DNA of 64,000 bases from Roseateles_C aquae (GTDB taxonomy: Bacteria; Pseudomonadota; Gammaproteobacteria; Burkholderiales; Burkholderiaceae_C): NCBI RefSeq assembly GCF_032337115.1, contig NZ_JAVXZY010000001.1, forward strand, positions 186,001-250,000, given 5' to 3'. This document shows, piece by piece, positions 44,103 through 51,759 of this stretch. A model generated the notes under the pieces. That model saw only the letters and a list, made by a program, of their open reading frames with translations. It did no database searches and was not told the origin of the DNA. The translations under genes and the position numbers were made by a program. Position 1 is the stretch's first letter; every line of letters begins with the position of its first letter.

Positions 44103-44840
44103 TCAATCTTCGCTGGCGGCGTGCTTGACCATGCTGCGCGCGATGCCACGCAGGATGTGCACCTCCTCCACGGTCAGCTGGGCGCGATTGAATAGCTGAT
44201 TCAGGCGCGGCATCAGTTTCTTCGGCGCGGCCGGGTCCAGGTGGCCGATGGTCTCCAGCGAGGCCTGCAAATGCGTCAGCAGGCCTTGTACCGCTTGCGC
44301 GTCGGCCAGCCGTGGATCGGTCGTGCGCGCGGCGACCTCAAAGCCGCCCAGGGCCTGGCGCCAGTCATAGGCCAGCAGTTGCACGGCCTGGGCGAGGTTG
44401 AGCGATCCGTAATCGGGATGGGTGGGAATCGACAGCACCGCATGGCAGCGGTAGACGTCCTCGTTGGCCATGCCGTAGCGCTCAGAGCCGAACACCAGGG
44501 CCAGCTTGTGAGCTTGCCCCGCCAGCTCGGCGAAGAGCGCCCTGGGCTCGCGGGTGGGCGGGCCGAAATCGCGTGGCGTCATGGCGGTAGCGCAGGCAAA
44601 GGTCACGCCGTCCAGCGCTTCTTCCAGTGTTTCAACGATGCGGGCGCGGGCCAGGATGTCGGCGGCGCCGCTGGCCATGGCCACCGTTTCTTCCTGGCAC
44701 AGCACATCGGCAAAGCGGGGCTTGACCAAGACCAAATCCGAGAAGCCCATCACCTTCATCGCCCTGGCAGTGGCGCCGACATTGCCCGGGTGGCTGGTCT
44801 GAATCAGAACAAAACGTGTGGAATCCACATTGGCGACCAT
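44103..44840 (-). CDS. trmJ: tRNA (cytidine/uridine-32-2'-O-)-methyltransferase TrmJ
   Basis: SPOUT-class methyltransferase, 245 residues, modifying position 32 of tRNAs. N-terminal FVLIQTSHPGNVGATARAMK and the knot region ALVFGSERYGMANEDVYRCH near residue 115 are characteristic; SIPTHPDYGSLNLAQAVQLL closes the SAM site. It is divergent from suhB with overlapping control regions. Confidence 0.94.
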   Translation of the reverse strand: MVANVDSTRFVLIQTSHPGNVGATARAMKVMGFSDLVLVKPRFADVLCQEETVAMASGAADILARARIVETLEEALDGVTFACATAMTPRDFGPPTREPRALFAELAGQAHKLALVFGSERYGMANEDVYRCHAVLSIPTHPDYGSLNLAQAVQLLAYDWRQALGGFEVAARTTDPRLADAQAVQGLLTHLQASLETIGHLDPAAPKKLMPRLNQLFNRAQLTVEEVHILRGIARSMVKHAASED

Positions 44841-44858
44841 GGGCGACTCGGTTAAAAT
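44830..44858 (+). promoter_or_regulatory. Promoter of suhB
   Basis: TTGGCG (44830-44835), a 17-base spacer and TAAAAT (44853-44858) make a good sigma-70 promoter for suhB, about 100 bases before its start. The -35 lies inside the first codons of divergent trmJ, so the two genes may interfere. Confidence 0.6.
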
Positions 44859-44961
44859 GCTCGATTATCCGCGCTAGGCCCACGCTCACCCTGTGAGACA
44901 CGGGCAGTGCCACCGCTCTTTACATCCGCCAGTCCACCTCTAACGTTTGCAGGTTCAACGC

Positions 44962-45912
44962 ATGACGCAAGCTTCGCTCCATCCCATGCTCAACGTCGCC
45001 ATCAAGGCGGCGCGCGCGGCAGGTTCCATCATCAACCGCGCCTCGCTGGACCTCGACATCCTGAAGATCAACACCAAGTCGCCCAATGACTTCGTGACCG
45101 AGGTGGACCAGGCCGCTGAGCAGGTGATCATCGAGACGCTGCTGCAGGCCTACCCCGACCACGCCATCCTGGCCGAAGAGTCGGGCCGCACGCACGGTGC
45201 CAAGCATTCCGAATTCCAATGGATCATCGACCCGCTCGATGGCACCACCAATTTCATCCACGGACTGCCGGTCTACTGCGTGTCGATCGCGCTGGCGCAT
45301 CGCGGCATCGTGCAGCAGGCGGTCGTCTACGACCCGACCCGCAATGACCTGTTCTATGCCACCCGTGGCCGCGGCGCGTTCCTGAACGACCGCCGCCTGC
45401 GCGTGTCCAAGCGCACCCGGATGGGCGATGCATTGATCGGCACCGGCTTCCCCTTCCGCCGTGGCGACAATTTCAAGCGCTATATGAAGATCTTTGAAGA
45501 GGTCTCGCAGCAGTGCGCCGGCCTGCGTCGTCCCGGTGCCGCCGCGCTGGACCTCTGCTACGTGGCTGCAGGCTATTACGATGCCTTCTTCGAGACCGGT
45601 CTGAACCCCTGGGACATCGCTGCCGGCTCGCTGATCATCACCGAGGCTGGCGGATTGGTGGGCAACTTCACCGGTGAATCCGACTTCATGCACCAGCGTG
45701 AAATCGTCGCTGGCAGTCCGCGCATCTATGGCCAGCTGGTGCAGATTCTGGCTCCCTACACCCGCGTCATCAAGGCCGACGACGAAGCAGCCGCCGAAGC
45801 CCAGCCGGCCAAACCCAGCGCTGCCGATGTGCTGGCAGGCGCCGCTGAAGCCGCGCCCAAGAAACGTGCCGCGGTGCGTATCAAGAAGACAGCTGGCGAC
45901 CAGCAGGTCTGA
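44962..45912 (+). CDS. suhB: Inositol-1-monophosphatase / SuhB
   Basis: Lithium-sensitive phosphatase fold, 316 residues; SuhB proteins also act in rRNA antitermination. Metal-binding motifs are visible: AILAEESGR (Glu) near residue 73, WIIDPLDGTTNFIHGLP near residue 90, and NPWDIAAGSLIITEAGG near residue 218. There is an extra Ala/Lys-rich tail after about residue 270, longer than the E. coli protein, that could be a nucleic-acid contact. Start at 44962 or possibly the Met 8 codons later. Confidence 0.94.
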   Translation: MTQASLHPMLNVAIKAARAAGSIINRASLDLDILKINTKSPNDFVTEVDQAAEQVIIETLLQAYPDHAILAEESGRTHGAKHSEFQWIIDPLDGTTNFIHGLPVYCVSIALAHRGIVQQAVVYDPTRNDLFYATRGRGAFLNDRRLRVSKRTRMGDALIGTGFPFRRGDNFKRYMKIFEEVSQQCAGLRRPGAAALDLCYVAAGYYDAFFETGLNPWDIAAGSLIITEAGGLVGNFTGESDFMHQREIVAGSPRIYGQLVQILAPYTRVIKADDEAAAEAQPAKPSAADVLAGAAEAAPKKRAAVRIKKTAGDQQV

Positions 45913-45948
45913 GCGCGGCACCATCGTCCGCCTCTTCGCGTACCAGAC

Positions 45949-45974
45949 AGTCCCCTTTCGGGGGCTTTTTTTTT
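45949..45974 (+). terminator. Terminator of suhB
   Basis: AGTCCCC-tttc-GGGGGCT followed by a run of nine T (45966-45974). Strong intrinsic terminator that isolates suhB from the lanthipeptide genes. Confidence 0.9.
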
Positions 45975-46367
45975 GCGCCTGCATGACGCACCATTTAAGC
46001 GTTAACAGATGCGCGGCCAGCGCAATTCGATGTAAGCGCTTGTATCTTCCCGGCCCGTTCCGTGCAAACGAGGCGCGTTGCTTTTGCGCGCTGCCCACCC
46101 TGTCAGGTCTTACAGGTTTTGTGCGCAGACCCGCCAATCCCCCATGCCGCCAGTCATGAGTCAAGGGATTGCCCCGAGTTCGGCCACACCCCTGGGCCAT
46201 TAGCCTGCGGCCACCCTGTGACGAAAACCCGCCTACCCCGGCGCAAGAAGCAGGCTGTTATGCAGGTGCCACGGCACAGGTGTTCGGCTTGTCGATTGCA
46301 TGCTCCATAGGGATGCAAGGTTGCACGCTCACAAGGTCATCAACCTCAACCTGTAAAGGAGTTTCGT
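45975..46367 (+). promoter_or_regulatory. Upstream region of the lanthipeptide locus
   Basis: A 393-base region without a credible gene. It must contain the precursor's promoter, but I cannot assign -35/-10 boxes with confidence. Notable features are the palindrome AAGCGCTT near 46035, an inverted repeat AGGTTG/CAACCT at about 46318-46346 in the probable leader, and a strong ribosome site AAGGAG at 46356-46361. An 82-codon frame at 46062-46310 has no ribosome site or family match. Confidence 0.45.
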
Positions 46368-46556
46368 ATGACTGAAATCACCAGCGCCCTGCTGCAAGTC
46401 GAACAATGGCTGCAAGACGAATCCGCCGCCAACCCGGCCGGCCCGCTGTTCTCCGGTGGCGTCTACAGCGAAGCTGAAATCGCTGGCGATGTCTCGCGCG
46501 AAACCCGCGCCGGCTGCTCGAGCTGCTCCGGCTCGCGCACCATTCAGTGCTGCTAA
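46368..46556 (+). CDS. Class II lanthipeptide precursor, mersacidin/haloduracin-like leader
   Basis: 62 residues. The leader has the signature of LanM-type precursors: W14 in VEQWLQDES, then ANPAGPLF (21-28), as in the NPAG-x-x-F of mersacidin and haloduracin, and an AG in EAEIAG (35-40) at the place of the double-glycine-type site. After RETRAG the tail is CSSCSGSRTIQCC (50-62): four Cys with Ser51, 52, 54, 56 and Thr58 as dehydration targets. The C-terminal CC recalls the lacticin 481 group. Cleavage may follow G40 or G49. Strong ribosome site; LanM follows 154 bases later. Confidence 0.9.
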   Translation: MTEITSALLQVEQWLQDESAANPAGPLFSGGVYSEAEIAGDVSRETRAGCSSCSGSRTIQCC

Positions 46557-46566
46557 GCCACTGAGA

Positions 46567-46606
46567 AGCCGCGGCGCCGCCCTTGCGGCGTGCACCGCGG
46601 CTTTTT
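46567..46606 (+). terminator. Attenuator hairpin between precursor and LanM genes
   Basis: AGCCGCGG (46567-46574) pairs with CCGCGGCT (46595-46602), and an inner CGCCGC-cctt-GCGGCG is perfect, with a 4-base bulge; TTTTT follows. It is a strong intrinsic terminator 11 bases after the precursor stop. As in many lantibiotic operons it would make precursor mRNA abundant and let only some transcription reach the synthetase. Confidence 0.85.
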
Positions 46607-46610
46607 GACT

Positions 46611-46636
46611 CGTCTGACGACGAGTGCCGTCAGACG
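46611..46636 (+). repeat. Second hairpin after the precursor gene
   Basis: CGTCTGACG (46611-46619) and CGTCAGACG (46628-46636) form a perfect 9-pair stem with an 8-base loop, 5 bases after the terminator's T-run. It has no T-run. It may protect the 5' end of readthrough mRNA or be a binding site. Confidence 0.65.
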
Positions 46637-46710
46637 GCCATCAGCGCCAAGCGCTGATTGATGCCCGCCATACGCTCCGCTGCGAGCCTGCCAGATACCG
46701 AGTCCTCCCC

Positions 46711-49569
46711 ATGCAGCAAGCCCCCGACTTCGTGCCCTGTCTCGAGCGCTGGATCACGCCGGCCATCAGCCTCCTCGGCCAACGCTTGCAGGCCCAGAAC
46801 GGCCTCGACGATCACGAGCGGCCGATCATCCTCGACGCGGCACGCCTGCACCTCGAACAGCAGTTGCACAGCAAGGTCGCGCGAACATTGGTGCTGGACA
46901 TCAATGCGCTGCGCGTGCAGGGGCGCCTGCAGGCCGACGGCGCCGAGGCTCGCTGGGACGAATACCTGCAGATCGCCGCCAGCCCGGCCCACTGGCAGAC
47001 GCTGGGCGCCCAGTACCCAACGCTGCTGGAACGGCTGCAATGGATCGTCGATCACAAGCTCGCCTTCATTGAACGTGTCGCGGCGCACTTTGCCACCGAC
47101 CGTGAGCGGCTGGCCGATTTGCTGGGGCAAGCCAGCGGCGCACTGCTGGCAGTCGAATGGGCCAAGGGCGACAGCCACAACGGCGGCGCTGGCGTGGCCC
47201 TGATCCGCTGTACAGGTGGCACCGTGGTCTACAAGCCAAGGCCGCTGAATACCGATATCGCGCTGGCTGGGTTCCTTGATGTCGCGCTCGCCGAGGTGCC
47301 GGTACACCGCCGCGTACGCGTGCCTGCCGTGCTCGATCGTGGCAGCTACGGCTGGAGCGCCTTTGTCGAACACCGCCATGCCAATGGTGAGCAGGAGTTG
47401 AAGGACTTCTATCGCAATATGGGCCACTGGCTGGCCATCATGCGGCTGCTCGGCGGCACCGATTTCCACGGCGAGAACGTCATCGCCCAGGGCTGCCTGC
47501 CCATCATCGTCGACTGCGAAACACTGTTCTGCCCGCGCACCGAGCTGAAGCCTTCCGGCTTTGGCGAGGCCATCGATCGCGCCGACGAAGCGCTCTTTGC
47601 CTCACTGATGAAGACCGGCTTGCTGCCCGGTCGCGGCGCCTCGCTGGGCTGGCGCGGCGTTGACAACTCCGGCATGGGCAATATCCGCCAGCAACAGCCG
47701 CGTATCAGTGTGCCGACCTTGGTCGACGCCGGCCGCGACACCGTCAAGCTCGGTCAGGCCATGGTCGAGGTCGAGATCGCCAAAAACCATCCCTGCGAAG
47801 AACCGATGCTGGAGCGCTACTGGGGCCAGGTGCTGGAGGGCTACGACGAGATCACCGCACGGCTCCGAGCCATGCATCAAAGCGGCGGGCTCGCGCCACT
47901 GCTGGATGCGTTCAAGCCTTGCCATGTGCGCCTGGTGCCGCGCGCCACCGAGGTCTATGCTGAGCTGGTACGCATGCTCTGGCACCCGATTTCACTGGCC
48001 GACGAGGGCCAGGCGCGCGTCCGTGCCCGCGCTCTGCTGGGCCGCGCCGCCGCGGTCATTTCGACCGCGCCGTCCGACCCCAAGGTGATCGAGGCCGAAA
48101 TCGACGACATGCTGCGCGGCGACATCCCCTATTTCCACAGCACCGCCGGGCACGGCCAGATGCAGGGCCCTGGTGGCACGCACTGGCTGCCCGTCTGCGA
48201 TCTGGTCCAGCACTGCCTGGACGACTGGCTGAACTCAGACCAGGTGCTGGACCGTGACATCATCAAGGGCTCGCTGCTCAGTGCCTATCTGAACGATGGC
48301 TGGATGCCCAGCGAGATCTCCTTCCGAGTCGCCTCGCCGTCGAGCGACGATCTTGATGCCCGGCGGCGCCGCTGGGCCCGAGAGATCGTCGAGCGCTTCA
48401 TCAGCACGGCGATTCGCGGCCGCGATGGCAGCGTGACCTGGATCGCGCCAACGCTCGGCGCCACCGGCTGGGGCATACAGGCGATCGACCAGAACCTCTA
48501 CGGCGGCAATGCCGGCGTGGCCTTGTTCCTGGCTGCCTATCAGACGGAAGCCGCTGCGGGCCGCGCCGATGCGGTGCCCGGCGTCACGCCCCTGCTCGAT
48601 GCCGTCTTGCAGACGATGAAGCAAGGCCTGTACCGCCAGGTCGAGCTGCAACGCGCCGCCGGCAAGGTGCGGCCACACCAGCCCGGCGCCTACCTCGGCA
48701 TTGGCTCGCAGATTTGGGGCTGGCTGAAGCTGGAGGCGCTGGGCGTGGCCAAGCCCTATGCGCTGGAATGCGCGGCTCTGGTGGCCGAGTACATGCAGGG
48801 CTCGATCGAGGCCGACCAAACCTACGACATCCTGGCCGGCGCGGCCGGTGCCATTCCCGCGCTGCTCGCCTTGGCGCAGCGCAGCGGCCAGGCCGCCCAT
48901 CTGGACCTGGCCCGTGCCGCCGGCGATCACCTGCTGGCCGCCGCACGGCGCAGCGAGGGCCGCGCCTGCTGGCCCACAGCGCCGGCGCCCGAGGGCATGG
49001 GCGGCTTTGGCCACGGCGCAGCCGGTATTGGCTGGGCACTGCTGAAACTGCACCAGGGCTGCGGCGAAGCACGATTCTTCGACGGCGCCCGCGAAGCGCT
49101 GGCCTTTGAGGAATCGCTGTTCGATCCGGCCGACGCCAACTGGCGCGACCTGCGCCATCTGGATGGCGTCAATTGCTCGACCGCCTGGTGCCACGGCGCC
49201 GTCGGCAACGGCCTGGCCTATCTGGATCTGGTGCCGCTGCTGGGCGAAGAACTGGTGCGCCAACGGGTACGCCAGGCCGCTGGCGTCAGTCACCGGCTGG
49301 GCCTGGGCTGGAACCATTGCGCCTGCCACGGCGACGCCAGCGTGCTGGAGCTGCTGCAGGAAGCGGCCGATCGCGGGCTGGCGCCCAGAGGCGTCAGCCG
49401 CGACAGTGCGCTGGCCGAGCTGCTGTCCAGCCTGGATGCACATGGCAGCCGCTGCGGCATCACCAACGAGGTATTCTCGCCCTCGCTGATGACCGGCCCG
49501 GGCGGCATTGCCTACCAGCTGCTGCGCGCCCACCCGGATGCCGAGCTGCCCTCCTTTGTTCGCCCCTAG
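46711..49569 (+). CDS. lanM: Class II lanthipeptide synthetase LanM
   Basis: Bifunctional dehydratase-cyclase, about 952 residues. The kinase-like dehydratase domain has GGTDFHGENVIAQGCLPIIV with D251, H253, N256 and D268 at catalytic positions of LanM. The cyclase half (about 560-952) has Zn ligands C827 (AWCHGAVGNGL) and C872-H873 (CACHGDASVL), with GGNAGVALFLAA and GFGHGAAGIGWALL repeats of the alpha-barrel. It should dehydrate Ser/Thr of the precursor and join them to Cys. Start: the ATG at 46711 gives a LanM-like N-terminus, but its ribosome site is poor; a GTG at 46624 is inside a hairpin. Confidence 0.93.
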   Translation: MQQAPDFVPCLERWITPAISLLGQRLQAQNGLDDHERPIILDAARLHLEQQLHSKVARTLVLDINALRVQGRLQADGAEARWDEYLQIAASPAHWQTLGAQYPTLLERLQWIVDHKLAFIERVAAHFATDRERLADLLGQASGALLAVEWAKGDSHNGGAGVALIRCTGGTVVYKPRPLNTDIALAGFLDVALAEVPVHRRVRVPAVLDRGSYGWSAFVEHRHANGEQELKDFYRNMGHWLAIMRLLGGTDFHGENVIAQGCLPIIVDCETLFCPRTELKPSGFGEAIDRADEALFASLMKTGLLPGRGASLGWRGVDNSGMGNIRQQQPRISVPTLVDAGRDTVKLGQAMVEVEIAKNHPCEEPMLERYWGQVLEGYDEITARLRAMHQSGGLAPLLDAFKPCHVRLVPRATEVYAELVRMLWHPISLADEGQARVRARALLGRAAAVISTAPSDPKVIEAEIDDMLRGDIPYFHSTAGHGQMQGPGGTHWLPVCDLVQHCLDDWLNSDQVLDRDIIKGSLLSAYLNDGWMPSEISFRVASPSSDDLDARRRRWAREIVERFISTAIRGRDGSVTWIAPTLGATGWGIQAIDQNLYGGNAGVALFLAAYQTEAAAGRADAVPGVTPLLDAVLQTMKQGLYRQVELQRAAGKVRPHQPGAYLGIGSQIWGWLKLEALGVAKPYALECAALVAEYMQGSIEADQTYDILAGAAGAIPALLALAQRSGQAAHLDLARAAGDHLLAAARRSEGRACWPTAPAPEGMGGFGHGAAGIGWALLKLHQGCGEARFFDGAREALAFEESLFDPADANWRDLRHLDGVNCSTAWCHGAVGNGLAYLDLVPLLGEELVRQRVRQAAGVSHRLGLGWNHCACHGDASVLELLQEAADRGLAPRGVSRDSALAELLSSLDAHGSRCGITNEVFSPSLMTGPGGIAYQLLRAHPDAELPSFVRP

Positions 49570-49644
49570 TCACCCGGCGCATTCATTCAACCGGCCCGCT
49601 CAACGCGCCGTTCAACCCGTCTACCAACCGGCATCAAGCTGACC

Positions 49645-51660
49645 ATGACTGCGCGCCCGGCCAACGCTGCTGACGCCAAGCCCGATGCCGGCGGCGACCC
49701 CTTCATCGCCACCGAGAACCCCTATTGGGAGCTGGGCCCCGACAGCGGCGGCCTCGACAGCTATCGCGCCTTTTTCCGCCGCGTCGGCCGCGCGCTGCCG
49801 GCCGTGTTGGCCCTGCTGCGGCGTGCCAGCGGGAGCCGCCTGCTGGCTTTGTTGGGCTGCCAACTGGCGGCCGGCTCGCTCTGGGCCTACAGCCTGGTGC
49901 TGGGAGCCCGGCTGATAGAAAGCCTGCTGCGCACACCTCAGGCACTGTCAGCACCGCTGCTGCCTCTCGATGGACAGGTGCCCCAGCCACTCGCACTGAC
50001 GCTGCTGAGTCTGATCGCAGCCTATCTGGCCAAGCTCGGCATCGACGCGCTGGCCGAGCATTTGCGCGCCCGACTCAGCCCGACGCTGATCGCGCTGGCC
50101 GAGCAGGATTTTGTCGATGCGTGCCTGCGGGCACCGTTGCAGCGCTTCGACGATCCTGACTTCGTCGACCGGATGCACCGGGCCCGCGACCGCGGCCTGC
50201 ACTATGTCGAGAGTGTTGTCGATCAGGCGGTGGCACTGTCGGCGGCATTGATGGGCTTGCTGTCCGGCGTCGCGGCACTGGCAATGCTGCATCTGGCGCT
50301 GCTGCCCGTGTTGCTGCTGTGCCTGCTGCCCCAGGCCTGGAGTTCGGCCCGGGCGCTGCTGTGCGTACAAAGCCATTGGGATCACAGCATGGCGCTGTCG
50401 CGGCAATCCTGGATGCTGCAGGAACTGGCCAGCCAGGCCGAGCCGGCAGCTGAATTGCGTTCGCTGCAGATGGAGGGCTTGCTCAGCCAGCGGCATCGCC
50501 AGGTCGGTGAGGCGTTGCGCACCAGCCTGAGCCGACTGAAAAGCGCTGTCGCCCGCACCCGCGCCTGGGGCGCCGTGCTCAGCGGCATCGCCCAAGGCCT
50601 GGCCTATCTCTGGCTGCTGCTGCTGGTGCAGCGCGGCGTGCTCGGCCCAGGTCTGGCTGGTGCCGCTGCCCTGGGCCTGCGCGCCAGCCTCGACGCCGTC
50701 GGCCGGCTCGTCCAGGCGCTCGATCAGATGGCCGAGAAAGCGCTTTACCTCGATGATTTCTTTGCCTTTGTTCAGCAGAGCCAGGCCGAGGCCAAGGCCC
50801 GCGGTCCAGCGCTGCCGCCGGCCCAAGCGCCGCAATGCATCAGCCTGCATGGGCTTGGCTTTGCCTATGCCGGTGCCCCAGAGCGGCCCGTGTTGCAAGA
50901 CATCGAACTCAGCATTCGACGTGGCACGACGGTGGCACTGGTCGGTGAGAACGGCTCCGGCAAATCGACACTGGCCAAGCTGCTGGCCGGGCTCTATGTA
51001 CCGAGCCAGGGCAGCATCTGCTGGGATGGCGTCGATTGCCAACTGCTCGACCTGCAGAGCCGGCTGGCGCAGACCATGATTGTTCAGCAGCATCCGCTGC
51101 GCTGGCCCTACAGCGCCGAGCAGAATGTGCGGCTCGGTCGCATCGACGCCGAAGCGCTGGATCCGGCAGAGGCTGACCAGCGGCTGCAGGCCGCCGCGGT
51201 TCGCGCCCAGGCCGACGCCGTCATCGCGCAGTTGCCGCAGCGCTGGCAGACGCTGCTGAACCGGCTGTTCAAGGGCGGCTTGGAGCTCTCGGCTGGCCAG
51301 TGGCAGCGTCTGGCGGTCGCGCGTGGCCTCTATCGCGATGCGCCGCTGATGATCTGGGACGAGCCCACGGCCCCATTGGATGCACGCGCCGAAGCCGCCG
51401 TCTACGAAAGCCTGGCCAGCCTGCGCCGCCAGCGCACCGTGGTGCTGATCAGCCACCGCCTGGCCAGTGTGCGTGGCGCCGACATGATCTTCTTCCTGCG
51501 TCAGGGCCGCATCACCGAGCGCGGCACCCATCAACAGCTGATGGCGCTGAATGGTGATTACGCCCAGCTCTACCAGTTGCAGCTGCGCCTGACGGAAGCC
51601 GCCGACGATGCCGGGCAGACGCCGGCACCTGCAGAGCCGGAGCAGCGCGCCGCTGCCTGA
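49645..51660 (+). CDS. ABC exporter (fused permease-ATPase) of the lanthipeptide locus, no C39 peptidase
   Basis: 671 residues. After a soluble Pro-rich start (1-45) there are about six helices (about 60-370), then an ATPase: GENGSGKS with K440, LSAGQWQRLAVAR signature, Walker B WDEPTAPLD with D572/E573, and H-loop LISHRLASV. The region before the first helix is too short, and without the Cys/His motif, for the C39 peptidase of usual LanT. So it exports the peptide but should not cut the leader. It may instead give self-protection. It follows lanM by 75 bases. Confidence 0.9.
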   Translation: MTARPANAADAKPDAGGDPFIATENPYWELGPDSGGLDSYRAFFRRVGRALPAVLALLRRASGSRLLALLGCQLAAGSLWAYSLVLGARLIESLLRTPQALSAPLLPLDGQVPQPLALTLLSLIAAYLAKLGIDALAEHLRARLSPTLIALAEQDFVDACLRAPLQRFDDPDFVDRMHRARDRGLHYVESVVDQAVALSAALMGLLSGVAALAMLHLALLPVLLLCLLPQAWSSARALLCVQSHWDHSMALSRQSWMLQELASQAEPAAELRSLQMEGLLSQRHRQVGEALRTSLSRLKSAVARTRAWGAVLSGIAQGLAYLWLLLLVQRGVLGPGLAGAAALGLRASLDAVGRLVQALDQMAEKALYLDDFFAFVQQSQAEAKARGPALPPAQAPQCISLHGLGFAYAGAPERPVLQDIELSIRRGTTVALVGENGSGKSTLAKLLAGLYVPSQGSICWDGVDCQLLDLQSRLAQTMIVQQHPLRWPYSAEQNVRLGRIDAEALDPAEADQRLQAAAVRAQADAVIAQLPQRWQTLLNRLFKGGLELSAGQWQRLAVARGLYRDAPLMIWDEPTAPLDARAEAAVYESLASLRRQRTVVLISHRLASVRGADMIFFLRQGRITERGTHQQLMALNGDYAQLYQLQLRLTEAADDAGQTPAPAEPEQRAAA

Positions 51661-51707
51661 ACCCGCTGGGCAATGCCCTTAAACTCGCCCCGTTCTCTCG
51701 AATCAAC

Positions 51708-51736
51708 GACAAAGCCCTCTTGCCGAGGGCTTTGTC
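51708..51736 (+). terminator. Hairpin after the lanthipeptide exporter
   Basis: GACAAAGCCCTC (51708-51719) and GAGGGCTTTGTC (51725-51736) pair perfectly over 12 bases with a 5-base loop. Only CCTTCCC follows, so it lacks a proper T-run. It separates the lanthipeptide genes from mutS and may be a weak terminator in either direction. Confidence 0.6.
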
Positions 51737-51759
51737 CTTCCCGCCCTCTCCGTCCTTCA

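Noticed and set aside
46062..46310. Small Cys-containing frame upstream of the lanthipeptide precursor, considered as a second precursor
   Set aside because: It has no ribosome site, no NPAG-type leader, and Cys scattered in a Pro/Arg-rich sequence; it is probably non-coding.
46368..46556. Nif11- or nitrile hydratase-type leader as in prochlorosins
   Set aside because: The leader is only about 49 residues and has the Trp and NPAG features of the mersacidin/haloduracin class, not the longer Nif11 domain.
46624..46710. GTG start for lanM giving 29 more residues
   Set aside because: The GTG is within the loop and arm of a perfect hairpin with no ribosome site, and the extra residues do not resemble LanM N-termini.
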